Shown here piece after piece: positions 30,974 to 45,900 of a stretch of 64,000 bases of DNA (position 1 is the stretch's first letter; each line of letters begins with the position of its first letter). The stretch comes from Saprospiraceae bacterium. GTDB lineage: Bacteria > Bacteroidota > Bacteroidia > Chitinophagales > Saprospiraceae. The notes beneath the pieces are model-generated. The model was not told the origin of the DNA, ran no database searches, and was given only the letters and a program-made list of their open reading frames with translations. The position numbers were made by a program, and so were the translations under genes. The stretch spans positions 62,001 through 126,000 of the forward strand of contig JADKAS010000010.1 in NCBI GenBank assembly GCA_016715245.1, given 5' to 3'.

Positions 30974-33900
30974 ATGTTAAGAAAATTAATCTCCTTTTCA
31001 ATTCTCCTCTTTTTCCTGGTTACATCTTTTCAGGTAAAATCCCAGGTAGATTCGTTAAAACTTTTATTGGTTTACGATACTACTACTTGCCTTTATAACG
31101 TATGTTTTAAAGTCGTAGGAGGTAGTGCCATTTCCATTGCACACAGGACACAGGCAAATTCTCAGGTGAGTATGGTCATCAATACCACAGATTCAATGGA
31201 AATTGTTGAAAGGTTTATGCCATTGGAGCAGAATCAGTTTTTTATGGGGACCAATCCGAATGCATGGCAAATAGGAACACAGGTTTTTGCACCTGCCGCG
31301 GATCCACTTCACAATTTTTATACTTTTGTGCCGGCTTTATCTCCGGCGCACCAATACAACAGACTTTATACGGGGGATACTATAAAACTATTTAGTATTG
31401 TTGTCTACAACAAACTCACCGGTGAAAGATTATTAAAGTGTGGTAAAACAGTAAGATTTTTCAGAAATGGTATTGACCCTCCTTCGACGGCCCCAGGAAT
31501 GAACAGTGGAGATTTCAGCAACGGATTTACGATAGGAGGTATTAAACAATTGTACAGAGGAAATCTTGAGAATGTAGGTCCACCTAAACCTAAGTTAACC
31601 TTTGAACGCAAATGTTCAGGAGATATAGAACTGGACCTTAATGCAAAAACTACCACATGTCAGTTTCCAATGAATTATAACTGGTCAGGTCCGGGTTTTC
31701 TTCCACTGACCAGGATATATTAATAGGTAGTGCTTCGCCATCAAATAATGGAACATATACCGTTACTGTGACGGATGCTTATGAATGTGAAGAAACTGTT
31801 TCCATCGAACTTGAAAGAAAACCCAATGCGGGTACGGATATATCTTTGTGTGGAGCCAGTTCCCTGATACTGAATGCAAGCAGTGACAATTCCGGAGTAT
31901 GGACAGCATTTCCAACAAATCCTGCAGGTGCTACTCTAGGTAGTACAGTAGGTACATCAGCAACCGTCAATTTTAATCCCGGAGTGACCGGAGTCTTTAA
32001 TTTTATATTTAATTCAGTGGTTTGTAGCGATACGGTTATGGTGACAGTAATGAACGCTTACACCACCAGTATAATAGGGGATAATACCTTCTGTCCCGGA
32101 GGTTTTGTTGATTTAAGTGCTTCGGGAGGAAGTTCTTTTATCTGGAGTACCGGAGCAACAGACCAGACCATTCAGGTAAGTAGTGCCGGTACCTATCGGG
32201 TTACTGTATCTGATGGCAGTGGTTGTTCTGCCACTGCTTCTATAGTGGTTACTCAATCAACCGGACCCACCGCCTCCATTTCCGGAAACAATTCGGTTTG
32301 TAACGGAGGCAGTGTCACTTTTACCGCCAGCGGTGGTATAAATTATGAATGGAGTTCAGGTGAAACGATACCAATAATTTCTGTATCAGATGATGTTACA
32401 AGAATCGTTACGGTGACAGATGCCAATGGGTGTACGGACACCGCTGAAAAAACATTGATTATACATTCTGACCCGATTGCTTCCATTTCAGGAAATGATG
32501 AAATATGTACGGGAGGTAGTACCACATTTACTGCCAGTGGAGGAGTGAGTTATGTATGGAGTTCAGGTCCGACTACACCAACCATAACTGTGTCAAACGG
32601 GACTCCGGTGACGGTAACCGTGACAGATGCCAATGGATGTAAAGCGACAGCTGAAAAAACATTGATTATAAATCCGGATCCTATTGCCTCCATTTCCGGA
32701 GATGACAACATTTGTGTTGGTGGAAGTGCTACCTTTACTGCCGACGGCGGTGTAAGTTACATATGGAGTTCCGGACAGAATACCCAAAGTATTACGGTAT
32801 CAAACACCATTACCAGAGTGGTAACGGTGACAGATGCCAATGGATGTAAAGCTACAGCAGAAAAAACATTAATCATATATTCCAATCCGACAGCTTCCAT
32901 TTCCGGAAACAATTCAGTTTGTAACGGAGGTAGTGTCACTTTTACCGCCAGCGGTGGTGTAAATTATGAATGGAGTTCAACTGAAACGATACCAACAATT
33001 TCTGTATCAGATGATGTTACAAGAATCGTTACGGTGACAGATGCCAATGGGTGTACGGACACCGCTGAAAAAACATTGATTATACATTCTGACCCGATTG
33101 CTTCCATTTCAGGAAGTGATGAAATATGTACGGGAGGTAGTACCACATTTACTGCCAGTGGAGGAGTGAGTTATGTATGGAGTTCAGGTCCGACTACACC
33201 AACCATAACTGTGTCAAACGGGACTCCGGTGACGGTAACCGTGACAGATGTCAATGGATGTAAAGCGACAGCTGAAAAAACATTGATTATAAATCCGGAT
33301 CCTATTGCCTCCATTTCCGGAGATGACAACATTTGTGTTGGTGGAAGTGCTACCTTTACTGCCGACGGCGGTGTAAGTTACATATGGAGTTCCGGACAGA
33401 ATACCCAAAGTATTACAGTATCGAACAATATTACCAGAGTGGTTACTGTAACAGATGCCAACGGATGTAAAGCTACAGCAGAAAAAACATTGATTATTAA
33501 TGCTAATCCGACAGCTTCTATCTCCGGAGACAATTCGGTTTGTCAGGGAGGAAGTGTTACTTTTACCGCAAGCGGAGGAGTTGATTATTTATGGAGTACA
33601 ACAGAAACAACACAAAGTATAGCAGTGTCAAGTGCAACACCCGTAAGAGTAACCGTGACAGATGCCAATGGATGTACAGCTACAGCAGAAAAAACATTAA
33701 TCATATATTCCAATCCGACAGCTTCCATTTCCGGCAACAATTCAGTTTGTGACGGCGGCAGCGTGACTTTTACGGCCAGCGGTGGTGTAAGTTATGTCTG
33801 GAGTACAGGTCCAACCACACCAGGTATATCTGTTTCTAACGGGACACCGGTAACAGTTACAGTAACGGATGCCAATGGATGTACGGATACAGCAGAAAAA

Positions 33901-36900
33901 ACCTTGACGGTACATTCCAATCCAACGGCTTCTATTTCCGGGGACAATTCAGTTTGTGACGGCGGAAGTGTGACCTTTACAGCCAGTGGCGGAGTGACTT
34001 ATGTCTGGAGTACAGGTCCAGCCACTCCAAGTATCACAGTTTCCAACAATACACCCGTGACAGTTACTGTTACAGATGCCAATGGATGTACTGATACAAC
34101 AGAAAAAACATTACTTGTTCATCCTGTTCCGGATGCGGGCGGCGATCAGAGTATCAACTGTTTTGCCACAGATGTCGCTGCGCTTCAGGCAACGGGTACA
34201 GGTACCTGGACATTGGTTCCGGGGCCGGGAACGGCAATGATTGCAGTCGCTACAAACCCAAATACAACAGTGAGCGGATTTTCAGCTCCGGGCACCTATG
34301 AATTTATCTGGTCGAACGGATTTTGTGAAGACAGAGTACAGATAACGGTAGGAAATACCTGCGATTGCCCGACTGGTGACAACAATATAACAGCACCTGC
34401 TGTAACCGAAGTTTGTCAGAGTTTTCCGGCAACCACCATTACCGGAAATAATGCGACTCCAGCCGGGGGAACATATACCTGGGAAATGGAAACCAACGGC
34501 AGCGGATTTGTTGCTGCTCCCGGAACAAACAATCAAAAAGATTATACGACACCGGTTCTCAATCCCGGTATATACAGAATAAAAAGGGTATACGATGTAT
34601 TTGCCAACGGCAAGGATTGTACTTACGAAAGTAATATTATTACTATAGAAGTATTTACAAATCCAACCGCTTCGATATCCGGTGACAATTCAGTTTGTGA
34701 CGGCGGAAACGTAACATTTACAGCCAGCGGTGGTACTACTTATCTTTGGAGTATTGGTGGTCTTACGACTCCAGGCATCACAGTGTCAAACAATACCCCG
34801 GTGACAGTCACAGTTACGGATGCCAACGGATGTTCGGATACAGCGGAAAAAACACTAACAGTACACAGCAACCCAACAGCTTCTATCTCCGGAGACAATT
34901 CAGTTTGTGACGGCGGAAGTGTAACATTTACCGCCAGTGGTGGTACTACTTATTTATGGAGCCAAGGTGGTCTTACGACTCCAGGCATTACCGTTACTGA
35001 CAATACCACCAGAATTGTAACCGTGACGGATGCCAACGGATGTACAGATATAGCAGAAAAAACATTGGTGGTACACACAAATCCAACAGCCTCTATATCC
35101 GGTGACAATTCGGTTTGTCAGGGAGGAAGTGTAACTTTTACGGCCAGTGGTGGTACTACTTATCTTTGGAGTACAGGTAGCCTTACTACTCCAGTCATCA
35201 CTGTTTCCAATAATACACCTGTGACGGTTACGGTTACAGATGCCAACGGATGTACGGATACTGCAGAAAAAACATTATTAGTACATTCTAATCCTACTGC
35301 AACTATCTCCGGAGACAATTCGGTTTGTGACGGCGGAAGTGTGACTTTTACCGCCAGCGGAGGAAATACATATGTTTGGAGTACAGGTCCTGGCACACCG
35401 AGTATAACAGTGTCAAATAATACACCTGTATCTGTTACAGTTACAGATGCCAACGGATGTACAGATACAGCAGAAAAAACACTAACAATACATCCCAACC
35501 CGACAGCATCCATTTCCGGAGATAATTCGGTTTGCGACGGTGGAAGTGTGACCTTTACGGCAAACGGCGGGGTGACTTATGTCTGGAGTACAGGTCCAGC
35601 CACACCAAGTATCACAGTATCAAACAATACACCTGTGACAGTTACCGTTACTGATGCCAACGGATGTAAAGACACAGCAGAAAAAACACTACTTGTTCAT
35701 CCGGTTCCGGATGCTGGAGGAGATCTGAGTATCAACTGTTTTGCCACAGATGTCGCTACACTTCAGGCAACAGGTACAGGTACCTGGACATTGGTTCCCG
35801 GACCGGGAACTGCAACGATTGCAGTCACTACAAATCCAAATACAACGGTAAGCGGATTTTCAGCTCCGGGCACCTATGAATTTATCTGGTCAAACGGTTT
35901 TTGTGAAGACAGAGTACAGATAACGGTAGGAAATACCTGCGATTGCCCGACAGGTGACAACAATATAACAGGTCCGGCAGTAACCGAAGTTTGTCAGAGT
36001 TTTCCGGCGACTACTATTACCGGAAATAATGCGACTCCGGCAGGGGGAACATATGTCTGGGAAATGGAAATCAATGGCGGCGGATTTGTTGCTGCTCCCG
36101 GCACAAACAACCAAAAAGATTATACAACTCCGGTTTTCAATCCCGGACTGTACAGAATAAAAAGAGTATACAATGTATTTGCCAATGGTAAGGATTGTGA
36201 ATATGAAAGTAATATTATTACCATAGAAGTATTTACAAATCCAATAGCTTCGATTTCCGGAGACAATTCAGTTTGTTCAGGAGGAAGTGTGACTTTTACA
36301 GCCAGTGGTGGCGGTACATATGACTGGAGTACAGGTGGTCCTTCCACTACAAGCATTACGGTCTCAAACAATACACCTGTGACAGTTACTGTAACAGATG
36401 CCAACGGATGTACGGATACTGCAGAAAAAACATTAATAGTACATTCCAATCCAACAGCTATCATCTCAGGAGATGATGATGTTTGTCAGGGAGGAAGTGT
36501 AACTTTTACAGCAAGTGGTGGTAATTCTTATATATGGAGTAATGGTGGTCTTACGACTCCAGGCATTACAGTGTCAAATAATACGCCGGTGACAGTAACA
36601 GTAACGGATGCCAACGGATGTACTGACACAGCAGAAAAAACACTTACAGTACATTCCAATCCAACAGCCTCTATTTCCGGAGATGATTCGGTGTGTGACG
36701 GAGGCAGTGTCATCTTCACAGCCGCCGGAGGTGTAGATTATGAATGGAGTACAATGGAAACAACACAAAGTATTACAGTTTCCACCGGAGGACCAACAAG
36801 AGTTACTGTAACAGATGCCAACGGTTGTACGGATACAGCAGAAAAAACCCTTACCATTCATCCGGTTCCGGATGCTGGTCCTGATATTTCCTTAAATTGC

Positions 36901-39900
36901 TATATTACAGACGCAGCCACATTAAATGCGGCAGGTGTGGGAACATGGTCTTATGGAACAGGTCCAGGTGCACCAAATATTGTAAATGCCAATCAGTCAG
37001 ATGCCATTGTAAATGGATTTCCTGCTGCCGGTGTTTATGAAATGTATTGGTCAAATGGTCTTTGCGAAGATGTAATGACTATTACTGTAGGTGATATTTG
37101 TGATTGCCCTGCCGGAAATAATAATATAACAGCACCAGCTGATGCAGAAGTTTGTTTCGAGTTTCCGCAAACCATCATCGTTGGAAATGACGCAACTCCT
37201 GCAGGCGGAAATTATACCTGGGAAATATCTGTCAACGGATCTTCTTTTATCGACGCTCCGGGTTTAAACAGTTTAAAAAATTACACTACAAACGTTTTAA
37301 CTGAAGGAAATTATTCTTTCAGAAGAATTTACAGAGTTTTTGCCAATGGTCAGGATTGTGTTTACGAAAGTGATCCTGTAAGTATAACAGTTTTTCCAAA
37401 TCCTGTGGCAAGTATATCAGGTGATGATGCTGTTTGTGAAGGCCAGACTACTGTATTTACAGCCGATGGCGGAGTTACGTACAATTGGGGATCAGGAGCA
37501 AATACCATTTCCATTACAGTAACCGACAATTCGCCTCAGTTTGTTACAGTAACCGATATTAACGGTTGTACAGCGACAGCTGAAAAGTCTTTATCATTTT
37601 ATCCAAATCCTTTTGTTACCATTTCAGGAGACGACAGTGCTTGTGAAGGTTCAGGTGTTACATTTACTGCTCAAGGCGGTCTGGTGTATAATTGGAATAC
37701 TACCGATAACAGTCAAAGTATCGTCGTTTTTGATGATATTACAAAAGTTGTCACAGTTACTGATGGTAATGGATGTACGGCTACTGCAGAAAAAACATTA
37801 ACCATTAACAGCAATCCGGTTGCATCCATCAATGGAGACGACAGTGTTTGTGATGGCGGATCTGTAACCTTTACAGCAGATGGAGGAACAATATATCTTT
37901 GGAATACTAATGACAATACACAAAGTATCAATGTTACCGATGGTTTGACAAAATTTGTCACCGTAACAGATGGTAATGGATGTACAGCCACTGCAGAAAA
38001 AACTTTGACAATTCATCCGGTTCCTGATGCCGGACCTGATGTTATTATCAATTGTTATATTGACGGAAGTATAAATATGAATGCTTCAGGTTCGGGAACC
38101 TGGTCATACAATACAACAACAGGCAATGCAACCATTACAAATACAAATGATCCTAACACAACAATAAGCGGGTTCAGTAATGCAGGTGTTTACCAGTTTT
38201 ACTGGTCAAACAATTTCTGTGAAGATATTGTCATAGTGAATGTAGGTGACAATTGTGATTGCCCAACCGGAGATAATCAGATTACAGTACCGGCAGTTAC
38301 AGAAATCTGTAATGAATATCCTTCTACATTAATTGAAGGAAATAACGGAACACCTGCCGGTGGTACCTACCTTTGGTATATAAATACAAACAATACCGGC
38401 TTTGTGTCTGCGGGCGGTGTCAACAATACAAAAGATTTTACCACCGGAATATTAAGCGTGGGAGATTATCAGTTCAGAAGAGTGTATACTGTTCAGGCCA
38501 ATGGTCAGGATTGTATTTACGAAAGTAATCCTGTTGCGATCACTGTTTTTGAAAATCCGACAGCTGTTATCACCGGTGATAATGCCATCTGCGAAGGTGA
38601 GAGTACAACTTTTACTGCGTCAGGCGGTGTAAGTTACAACTGGGGTGGAAGTATTGTTACTGATATCATCACAGTAAGTGACAATACAGAAAGAACAGTA
38701 ATTGTAACAGATGCCAATGGCTGTACAGACAGTGCTTCCAAAACACTGGTTGTCAATGCGAATCCAACAGCTGTCATCAACGGAGACAATGAAGTTTGCG
38801 AAGGTGAAAGTGCTACGTTTACGGCCAATGGAGGAACAACATACCTTTGGTCAAATGGTGTAACAACACAAAGTATCACGGTTAGTAATAATATTCCTGT
38901 GGATGTAACTGTAACTGATGTCAACGGATGTTCAGACAGTACTTCCAAAACATTGACAATACACGACAATCCTGTTGCTTCCATATCAGGAGATGAAAAT
39001 ATTTGTGAAGGAGAAAGCACAATTTTTACAGCAGAAGGTGGATTATCCTATAGTTGGAACACAAATCAAAATATACAAAGTATAACAGTTTCAGATGAAT
39101 TAACCAAAACAGTTACAGTAACAGATAGCAATGGTTGTACGGCAACAGCTGAAAAATCATTGAATATACATCCGGTTCCGGATGCAGGACCAGACCTGAG
39201 CGTCAATTGTTATATTTCCGACTCCGTGATTTTAAATGGTGACGGTTCAGGAACATGGGCATTTGGTGTCAGACCGGGAGATCCTGTCATCAGTAATATA
39301 AACGATCCTAATGCTGTTGTCAGTGGATTTCCGGCTCCAGGTTCTTACCAACTGTATTATTCCGGTGCTTACTGCGAAGATGAGGTTATGATAACAGTAG
39401 GTGACAATTGTGATTGTCCGACCGGAAATAATCAGATTTTTGCACCAGCTCTTGCAGAAATCTGCAATGAATATCCGGCTACATTAATAGGAGGAAATGA
39501 TGCAACACCTGCCGGTGGAACTTATGTCTGGCAAATGAATACCAACAACACAGTATTTGTGTCTGCAACAGGCATCAACAATACAAAAGATTATACAACA
39601 GCAGTATTACCTGTTGGACAATATATCATCCGAAGAGTGTACACAGTACAGGTCAACGGCCAGGAATGTGTATATGAAAGCAATCCTGTGAGCTTTACAG
39701 TGCACAATAATCCTACAGCACAAATCACCGGAGATGATGAAATTTGTGATGGTGAAAGTACAACGTTTACCGCAAACGGAGGAGCTTCCTACAATTGGGG
39801 ACCAAGTCAAAACAATCAAAGTATCACTGTTTCCACTGCAAATACATTTACAGTAACAGTAACAGATGTAAATAATTGTACCGATACGGAAAGCATTACC

Positions 39901-42900
39901 CTTACAGTACACAATAACCCGACAGCACAAATCACCGGAGATGATGAAATTTGTGATGGCGAAAGCACTACATTTACAGCAAACGGAGGAAGCACGTATA
40001 ATTGGGGACCAAACGGAAGTGCTCAGGATATCACTGTTTCCACTGCAAATACATTTACAGTTACAGTAACAGATGTAAATAATTGTACCGATACGGAAAG
40101 CATTACCCTTACAGTACACAATAACCCGACAGCACAAATCACCGGAGATGATGAAATTTGTGATGGCGAAAGCACTACATTTACAGCAAACGGAGGAAGT
40201 AGTTACACTTGGGGACCAAACGGAAGTGCTCAAAACATCACTGTATCCACTGCAAATACATTTACAGTTACAGTAACAGATGTAAATAATTGTACCGATA
40301 CGGAAAGTATTACCCTTACAGTTCACAATAATCCGACAGCACAAATCACCGGAGATGATGAAATTTGTGAAGGCGAAAGTACAACGTTTACCGCAAGCGG
40401 AGGAAGCACCTATAATTGGGGACCAAGTCAAAACAATCAAAGTATTACTGTTTCCACTGCAAATACATTTACAGTTACAGTTACAGATGCAAATAATTGT
40501 TCAGATACCGAAAGTATCACTTTGATAGTAAATCCTCAACCTGATGCAGGACCTGATATGACTGCCAATTGTTATGTTTCCGATAATGTTGCCATGAATG
40601 CAAGTGGTACAGGAACCTGGAGCTTTGGTACAACAGCCGGAACAGCTTCTATCAGCAATGTTAATAATGCTAATGCAGTTTTAAGCGGCTTCACTGCACC
40701 GGGACAATATGAAATGATCTGGACAAACGGAAATTGTGAAGACAGGGTAATGATCACTGTCAATAACAATTGTGATTGTCCGACCGGAGATAATCAGATT
40801 TTTGCACCTGCTCTTGCAGAAATCTGTAATGAATATCCGGCTACATTAATAGGAGGAAATGATGGAACGCCTGCCGGTGGAACGTATATCTGGCAAATGA
40901 ACACTAATAGTGCCGGATTTGTAACCGCAACAGGCATCAACAATACAAAAGATTATACAACAGCAGTTTTACCTGTTGGACAATATATCATCAGAAGAGT
41001 GTATACAGTACAGGTCAACGGTCAGGATTGTGTATATGAAAGCAATCCTGTCAGTATCACAGTTCACGCTAATCCTGTAGCAAGTATATCAGGAGATGAT
41101 GAAGTTTGTGAAGGGGAAAATGCAACGTTTACCGCAAACGGTGGAGTAAGTTATCTTTGGTCAAACGGACAAACAACTGAAAGTATCATAGTGAGTAATA
41201 ATACTCGGTCGATGTAATTGTAACAGACGCTAATGGTTGTACGGACAGTGCTTCAAAAAACTTTGGTTGTCAATGCCAACCCAACAGCTGTCATCTCAGG
41301 AGATGATGAAATTTGTGAAGGTGAAAATGCAATATTTACTGCTTCAGGTGGAACCAGTTACAACTGGGGTGGAAGTATAATTACAGATAACATCACGGTA
41401 AGTGACAATACAGAAAGAACGGTAATTGTAACAGATGCCAATGGATGTACAGACAGCGCTTCCAAAACATTGACGATAAACACTAATCCGGTTGCATCCA
41501 TCACCGGAGATGATGAAATTTGTGATGGTGAAAGCACAACGTTTACAGCAAACGGTGGAATTACCTACAATTGGACATCTGGTAATAATCAAAGTATTAC
41601 TGTTTCGACGGCAAATACGTATACAGTAACCGTTACAGATTCGAACAATTGTTCAGATACCGAAAGTATCACTTTGATAGTAAATCCTCAACCTGATGCA
41701 GGACCTGATATGACTGCCAATTGTTATGTTTCCGATAATGTTGCCATGAATGCAAGCGGTACAGGAACATGGAGCTTTGGTACAACAGCCGGAACAGCTT
41801 CTATCAGCAATGTAAATAATGCTAATGCAGTTTTAAGTGGTTTCACTGCACCGGGACAATATGAAATGATCTGGACCAACGGAAATTGTGAAGACAGGGT
41901 AATGATCACTGTCAATAACAATTGTGATTGTCCGACCGGAGATAACCAGATTTTTGCACCTGCTCTTGCAGAAATCTGTAATGAATATCCGGCTACATTA
42001 ATAGGAGGAAATGATGCAACACCTGCCGGTGGAACTTATGGTTGGCAAATGAATGCCAACAGCGGAGGATTTATGTCTGCAGGTGGTGTCAACAATACAA
42101 AAGATTATACAACAGCAGTTTTACCTGTTGGACAATATATCATCAGAAGAGTGTATACAGTACAGGTCAACGGTCAGGATTGTGTATATGAAAGCAATCC
42201 TGTCAGTATCACAGTTCACGCTAATCCTGTAGCAAGTATATCAGGAGATGATGAAGTTTGTGAAGGGGAAAATGCAACGTTTACCGCAAACGGTGGAGTA
42301 AGTTATCTTTGGTCAAACGGACAAACAACTGAAAGTATCATAGTGAGTAATAATACTCCGGTCGATGTAATTGTAACAGACGCTAATGGTTGTACGGACA
42401 GTGCTTCAAAAACTTTGGTTGTCAATGCCAACCCAACAGCTGTCATCTCAGGAGATGATGAAATTTGTGAAGGTGAAAATGCAATATTTACTGCTTCAGG
42501 TGGAACCAGTTACAACTGGGGTGGAAGTATAATTACAGATAACATCACGGTAAGTAACAATACAGAAAGAACGGTAATTGTAACAGATGCCAATGGATGT
42601 ACAGACAGCGCTTCCAAAACATTGACGATAAACACTAATCCGGTTGCATCCATCACCGGAGATGATGAAATTTGTGAAGGCGAAAGTACAACGTTTACCG
42701 CAAGCGGAGGAAGCACCTATAATTGGGGACCAAGTCAAAACAATCAAAGTATTACTGTTTCCACTGCAAATACATTTACAGTTACAGTTACAGATGTTAA
42801 TAATTGTACTGATACAGAAAGCGTAACCCTGATAGTTAACCTGGTACCTGATGCAGGCCCTGATATGACTGCCAATTGTTATGTTTCTGATAATGTTGCC

Positions 42901-45900
42901 ATGAACGCCAGTGGTACAGGTACATGGAGTTTTGGCACAACAGCCGGAACAGGTTCTATCAGCAATGTGAATAATGCTAATGCAGTCATTAGTGGTTTCA
43001 CTGCACCGGGTCAATATGAACTGATCTGGACAAACGGAAATTGTGAAGACAGGGTAATGATCACTGTCAATAACAATTGCGATTGTCCGACAGGGGACAA
43101 CCAGATTTTTGCACCTGCACTGGCAGAAATATGTACTGAATATCCTTCTACATTAATAGGAGGAAACGATGCAACACCTGCCGGAGGAACTTATGACTGG
43201 CAAATGAATACCAATAGCGGAGGATTTATGTCTGCAGGCGGTGTCAACAATACAAAAGATTATACAACAGCAGTTTTACCTGTTGGACAATATATCATCC
43301 GAAGAGTGTACACAGTACAGGTCAACGGTCAGGATTGTGTATATGAAAGCAATCCTGTCAGTATCACAGTTCACGCTAATCCTGTAGCAAGTATATCAGG
43401 AGATGATGAAGTTTGTGAAGGTGAAAGTACAATATTTACCGCTTCCGGTGGTGTAAGTTATGTTTGGTCAAATGGACCAACAACTGAAAGTATCACAGTA
43501 AGCAATAGTATTCAAAGTGATGTAACTGTAACAGACGCCAATGGTTGTACTGACAGTGCTTCAAAAACACTGGTTGTCAATGCCAATCCAACAGCTGTCA
43601 TCAACGGAGAAAATGAAGTTTGCGAAGGCGAAAGTGCTACGTTTACGGCCAATGGAGGAACTACATACCTTTGGTCAAATGGTGCAACAACACAAAGTAT
43701 CAAGGTTAGTAATAATACTCCAGTGGATGTAACGGTAAGAGACGCCAACGGATGTAAAGACAGTGCTTCCAAAACACTGGTTGTCAATGCCAATCCAACA
43801 GCCATCATCAGCGGAGAAGATGAAGTTTGTGAAGGGGGAAGTGTCGTTTTTACTGCCAGCGGAGGAGATACCTATGATTGGGGATCAGGAAATACGACAC
43901 CAACAATCACTGTAACTAACAGTATACCAGTTGTGGTGACAGTGACCGACGCCAACGGATGTAAAGACACTGCTGAAAAAACCCTAATCATTTATCCTTA
44001 TCCGGATGCAGGGGATAATCTCGTAGCTAATTGTTTTTCGAAAGATAATGTTGTCATGCAGGCAATTGGTACAGGAACTTGGAGTTTGAAAACTTCAGGT
44101 CTGACCGTAATAATTTCTGATATAAATGATCCTAATGCTACCATGAGTGATTTCAGTGGTCCCGGTATGTATGAATTTATATGGACCAATGGTCATTGTG
44201 AAGATATAGTTCTGGTCAATGTTAATGACAATTGTGATTGCCCCGGAGGTGATAACAATATAACAGTGCCGATTTTTTCAGCTGTTTGTGTTATTTTTCC
44301 GGATTCCAAATTATCCGGAGCCAATACAGTTGATGTAGGAGGAACTTATGCCTGGTTTTACGAAAGAGATAACGGAACTGCAACCTTAGTTGGAAATACT
44401 GAAGATTATCAAACGGGAGATTTAACCGTCGGAAATCATAAATACCAAAGGGTGTATTCACTTCAGGTAAATAATAAAAATTGTGTTTACAACAGTAACG
44501 TTATAGGTATTGATGTTCATCCTGAACCGGATGCCATAATTCAAGGGGATAATGAAATATGTCAAGGTAATCAGACCACTCTGACTGCTACCGGAGGTGT
44601 GACTTATAAATGGAGCACAGGGGAAGAAACTGAGACCATTACCGTTACAAATGTGAATGATGTTTTTGTGACAGTGACCAATATATTCAATTGTCAGGAT
44701 GTGGCCAATATGACCATTACAAATCTTGATATTCCGGTTGTCGGAATCAATGGCGTAGACGAAATCTGCGAAGGCCAGACGGCAACCTTTACTGCATTCG
44801 GTGGTGATACCTATGAGTGGAGCAATACTGAATCCAATGTTTCTATTACTGTAGGTGTGGCCGGAGATTATATCGTAACGGTAACTGACAGTAAAGGTTG
44901 TACAGCAGTAGCAAGCAAATCTTTAATCGTAAATCCTTTGCCTGAAGCTGGAAATGATAAAATTATTAATTGCTATGTAAGCGGTTCAATTGCTATGAAT
45001 GCAACCGGAACCGGAACCTGGACTTTTACAGGTCCTGGTACAGCTTCGATTAGTGACCCGTCTGACCCTAACACATTAATTACAGGATTTTCTGCTCCTG
45101 GTGTATACGAATTGATATGGTCTGACGGAAAATGTGAGGATACAGCCTTTATTACTGTCAATGATAATTGTGATTGTCCAACCGGTGATAATAATATCAA
45201 TGACCCGAATCTTACCGTTTGTAAACTTTTACCGGAAACTATAATTACCGGAAATGATGCGACACCGGCAGGAGGAACCTACCGATGGGAATATGCGAAC
45301 AATGGCGGAGCCTATACTCCGGCTGCAGGCATCAACAATAACAGAGATTTTACAACAGAAGTATTAAACACCGGAACTCATGCTTTTGTAAGAATATACA
45401 CAGTTACAGTGGACAATAAAGAATGTATTTACAACAGTAATGAAGTTTCTTTTAGCGTTAATCCTGAACCGGTTGTTACTATTACCGGACAAAACGAAAT
45501 TTGCGACGGTAAAGAAACTGAATTTGTTGCCAGTGGTGGTGAAACTTATAAATGGAGTTCACTGGAAGAAACCGCATCGATTTTTGTTCGTGACAATATA
45601 GAAAGGATTGTTACCGTAACGGATGCCAATGGTTGTAGTGCAACTGCTTCCAAAACACTTACTATTCTGGACAACCCTGTCGTTTCTGTTTCAGGACCTG
45701 ACTTTGTTTGTGTTGGAGAAGAAGTTGAATTTACAGCTACCGGCGGAGACAGATATGAATGGAATACCGGGGAATTAACCTCTGCAATAACGGTTAAAGA
45801 TGACAGAGAAAGAATTGTAACCGTAACTGATGCTAATGGTTGTAGTGCAACCGCTTCCAAAACATTGACACTAGTGGATGTACCTGAAGCGGGACCTGAC

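Noticed and set aside
39607..40440. 277-codon open frame on the minus strand
   Set aside because: It is the antisense shadow of the regular Ig-like repeats of giant gene 4; its composition (Cys, Ile, Tyr rich repeats) mirrors the sense repeat. The same applies to the long minus-strand frames at 17298-18062, 20037-20582 and 42496-43014.
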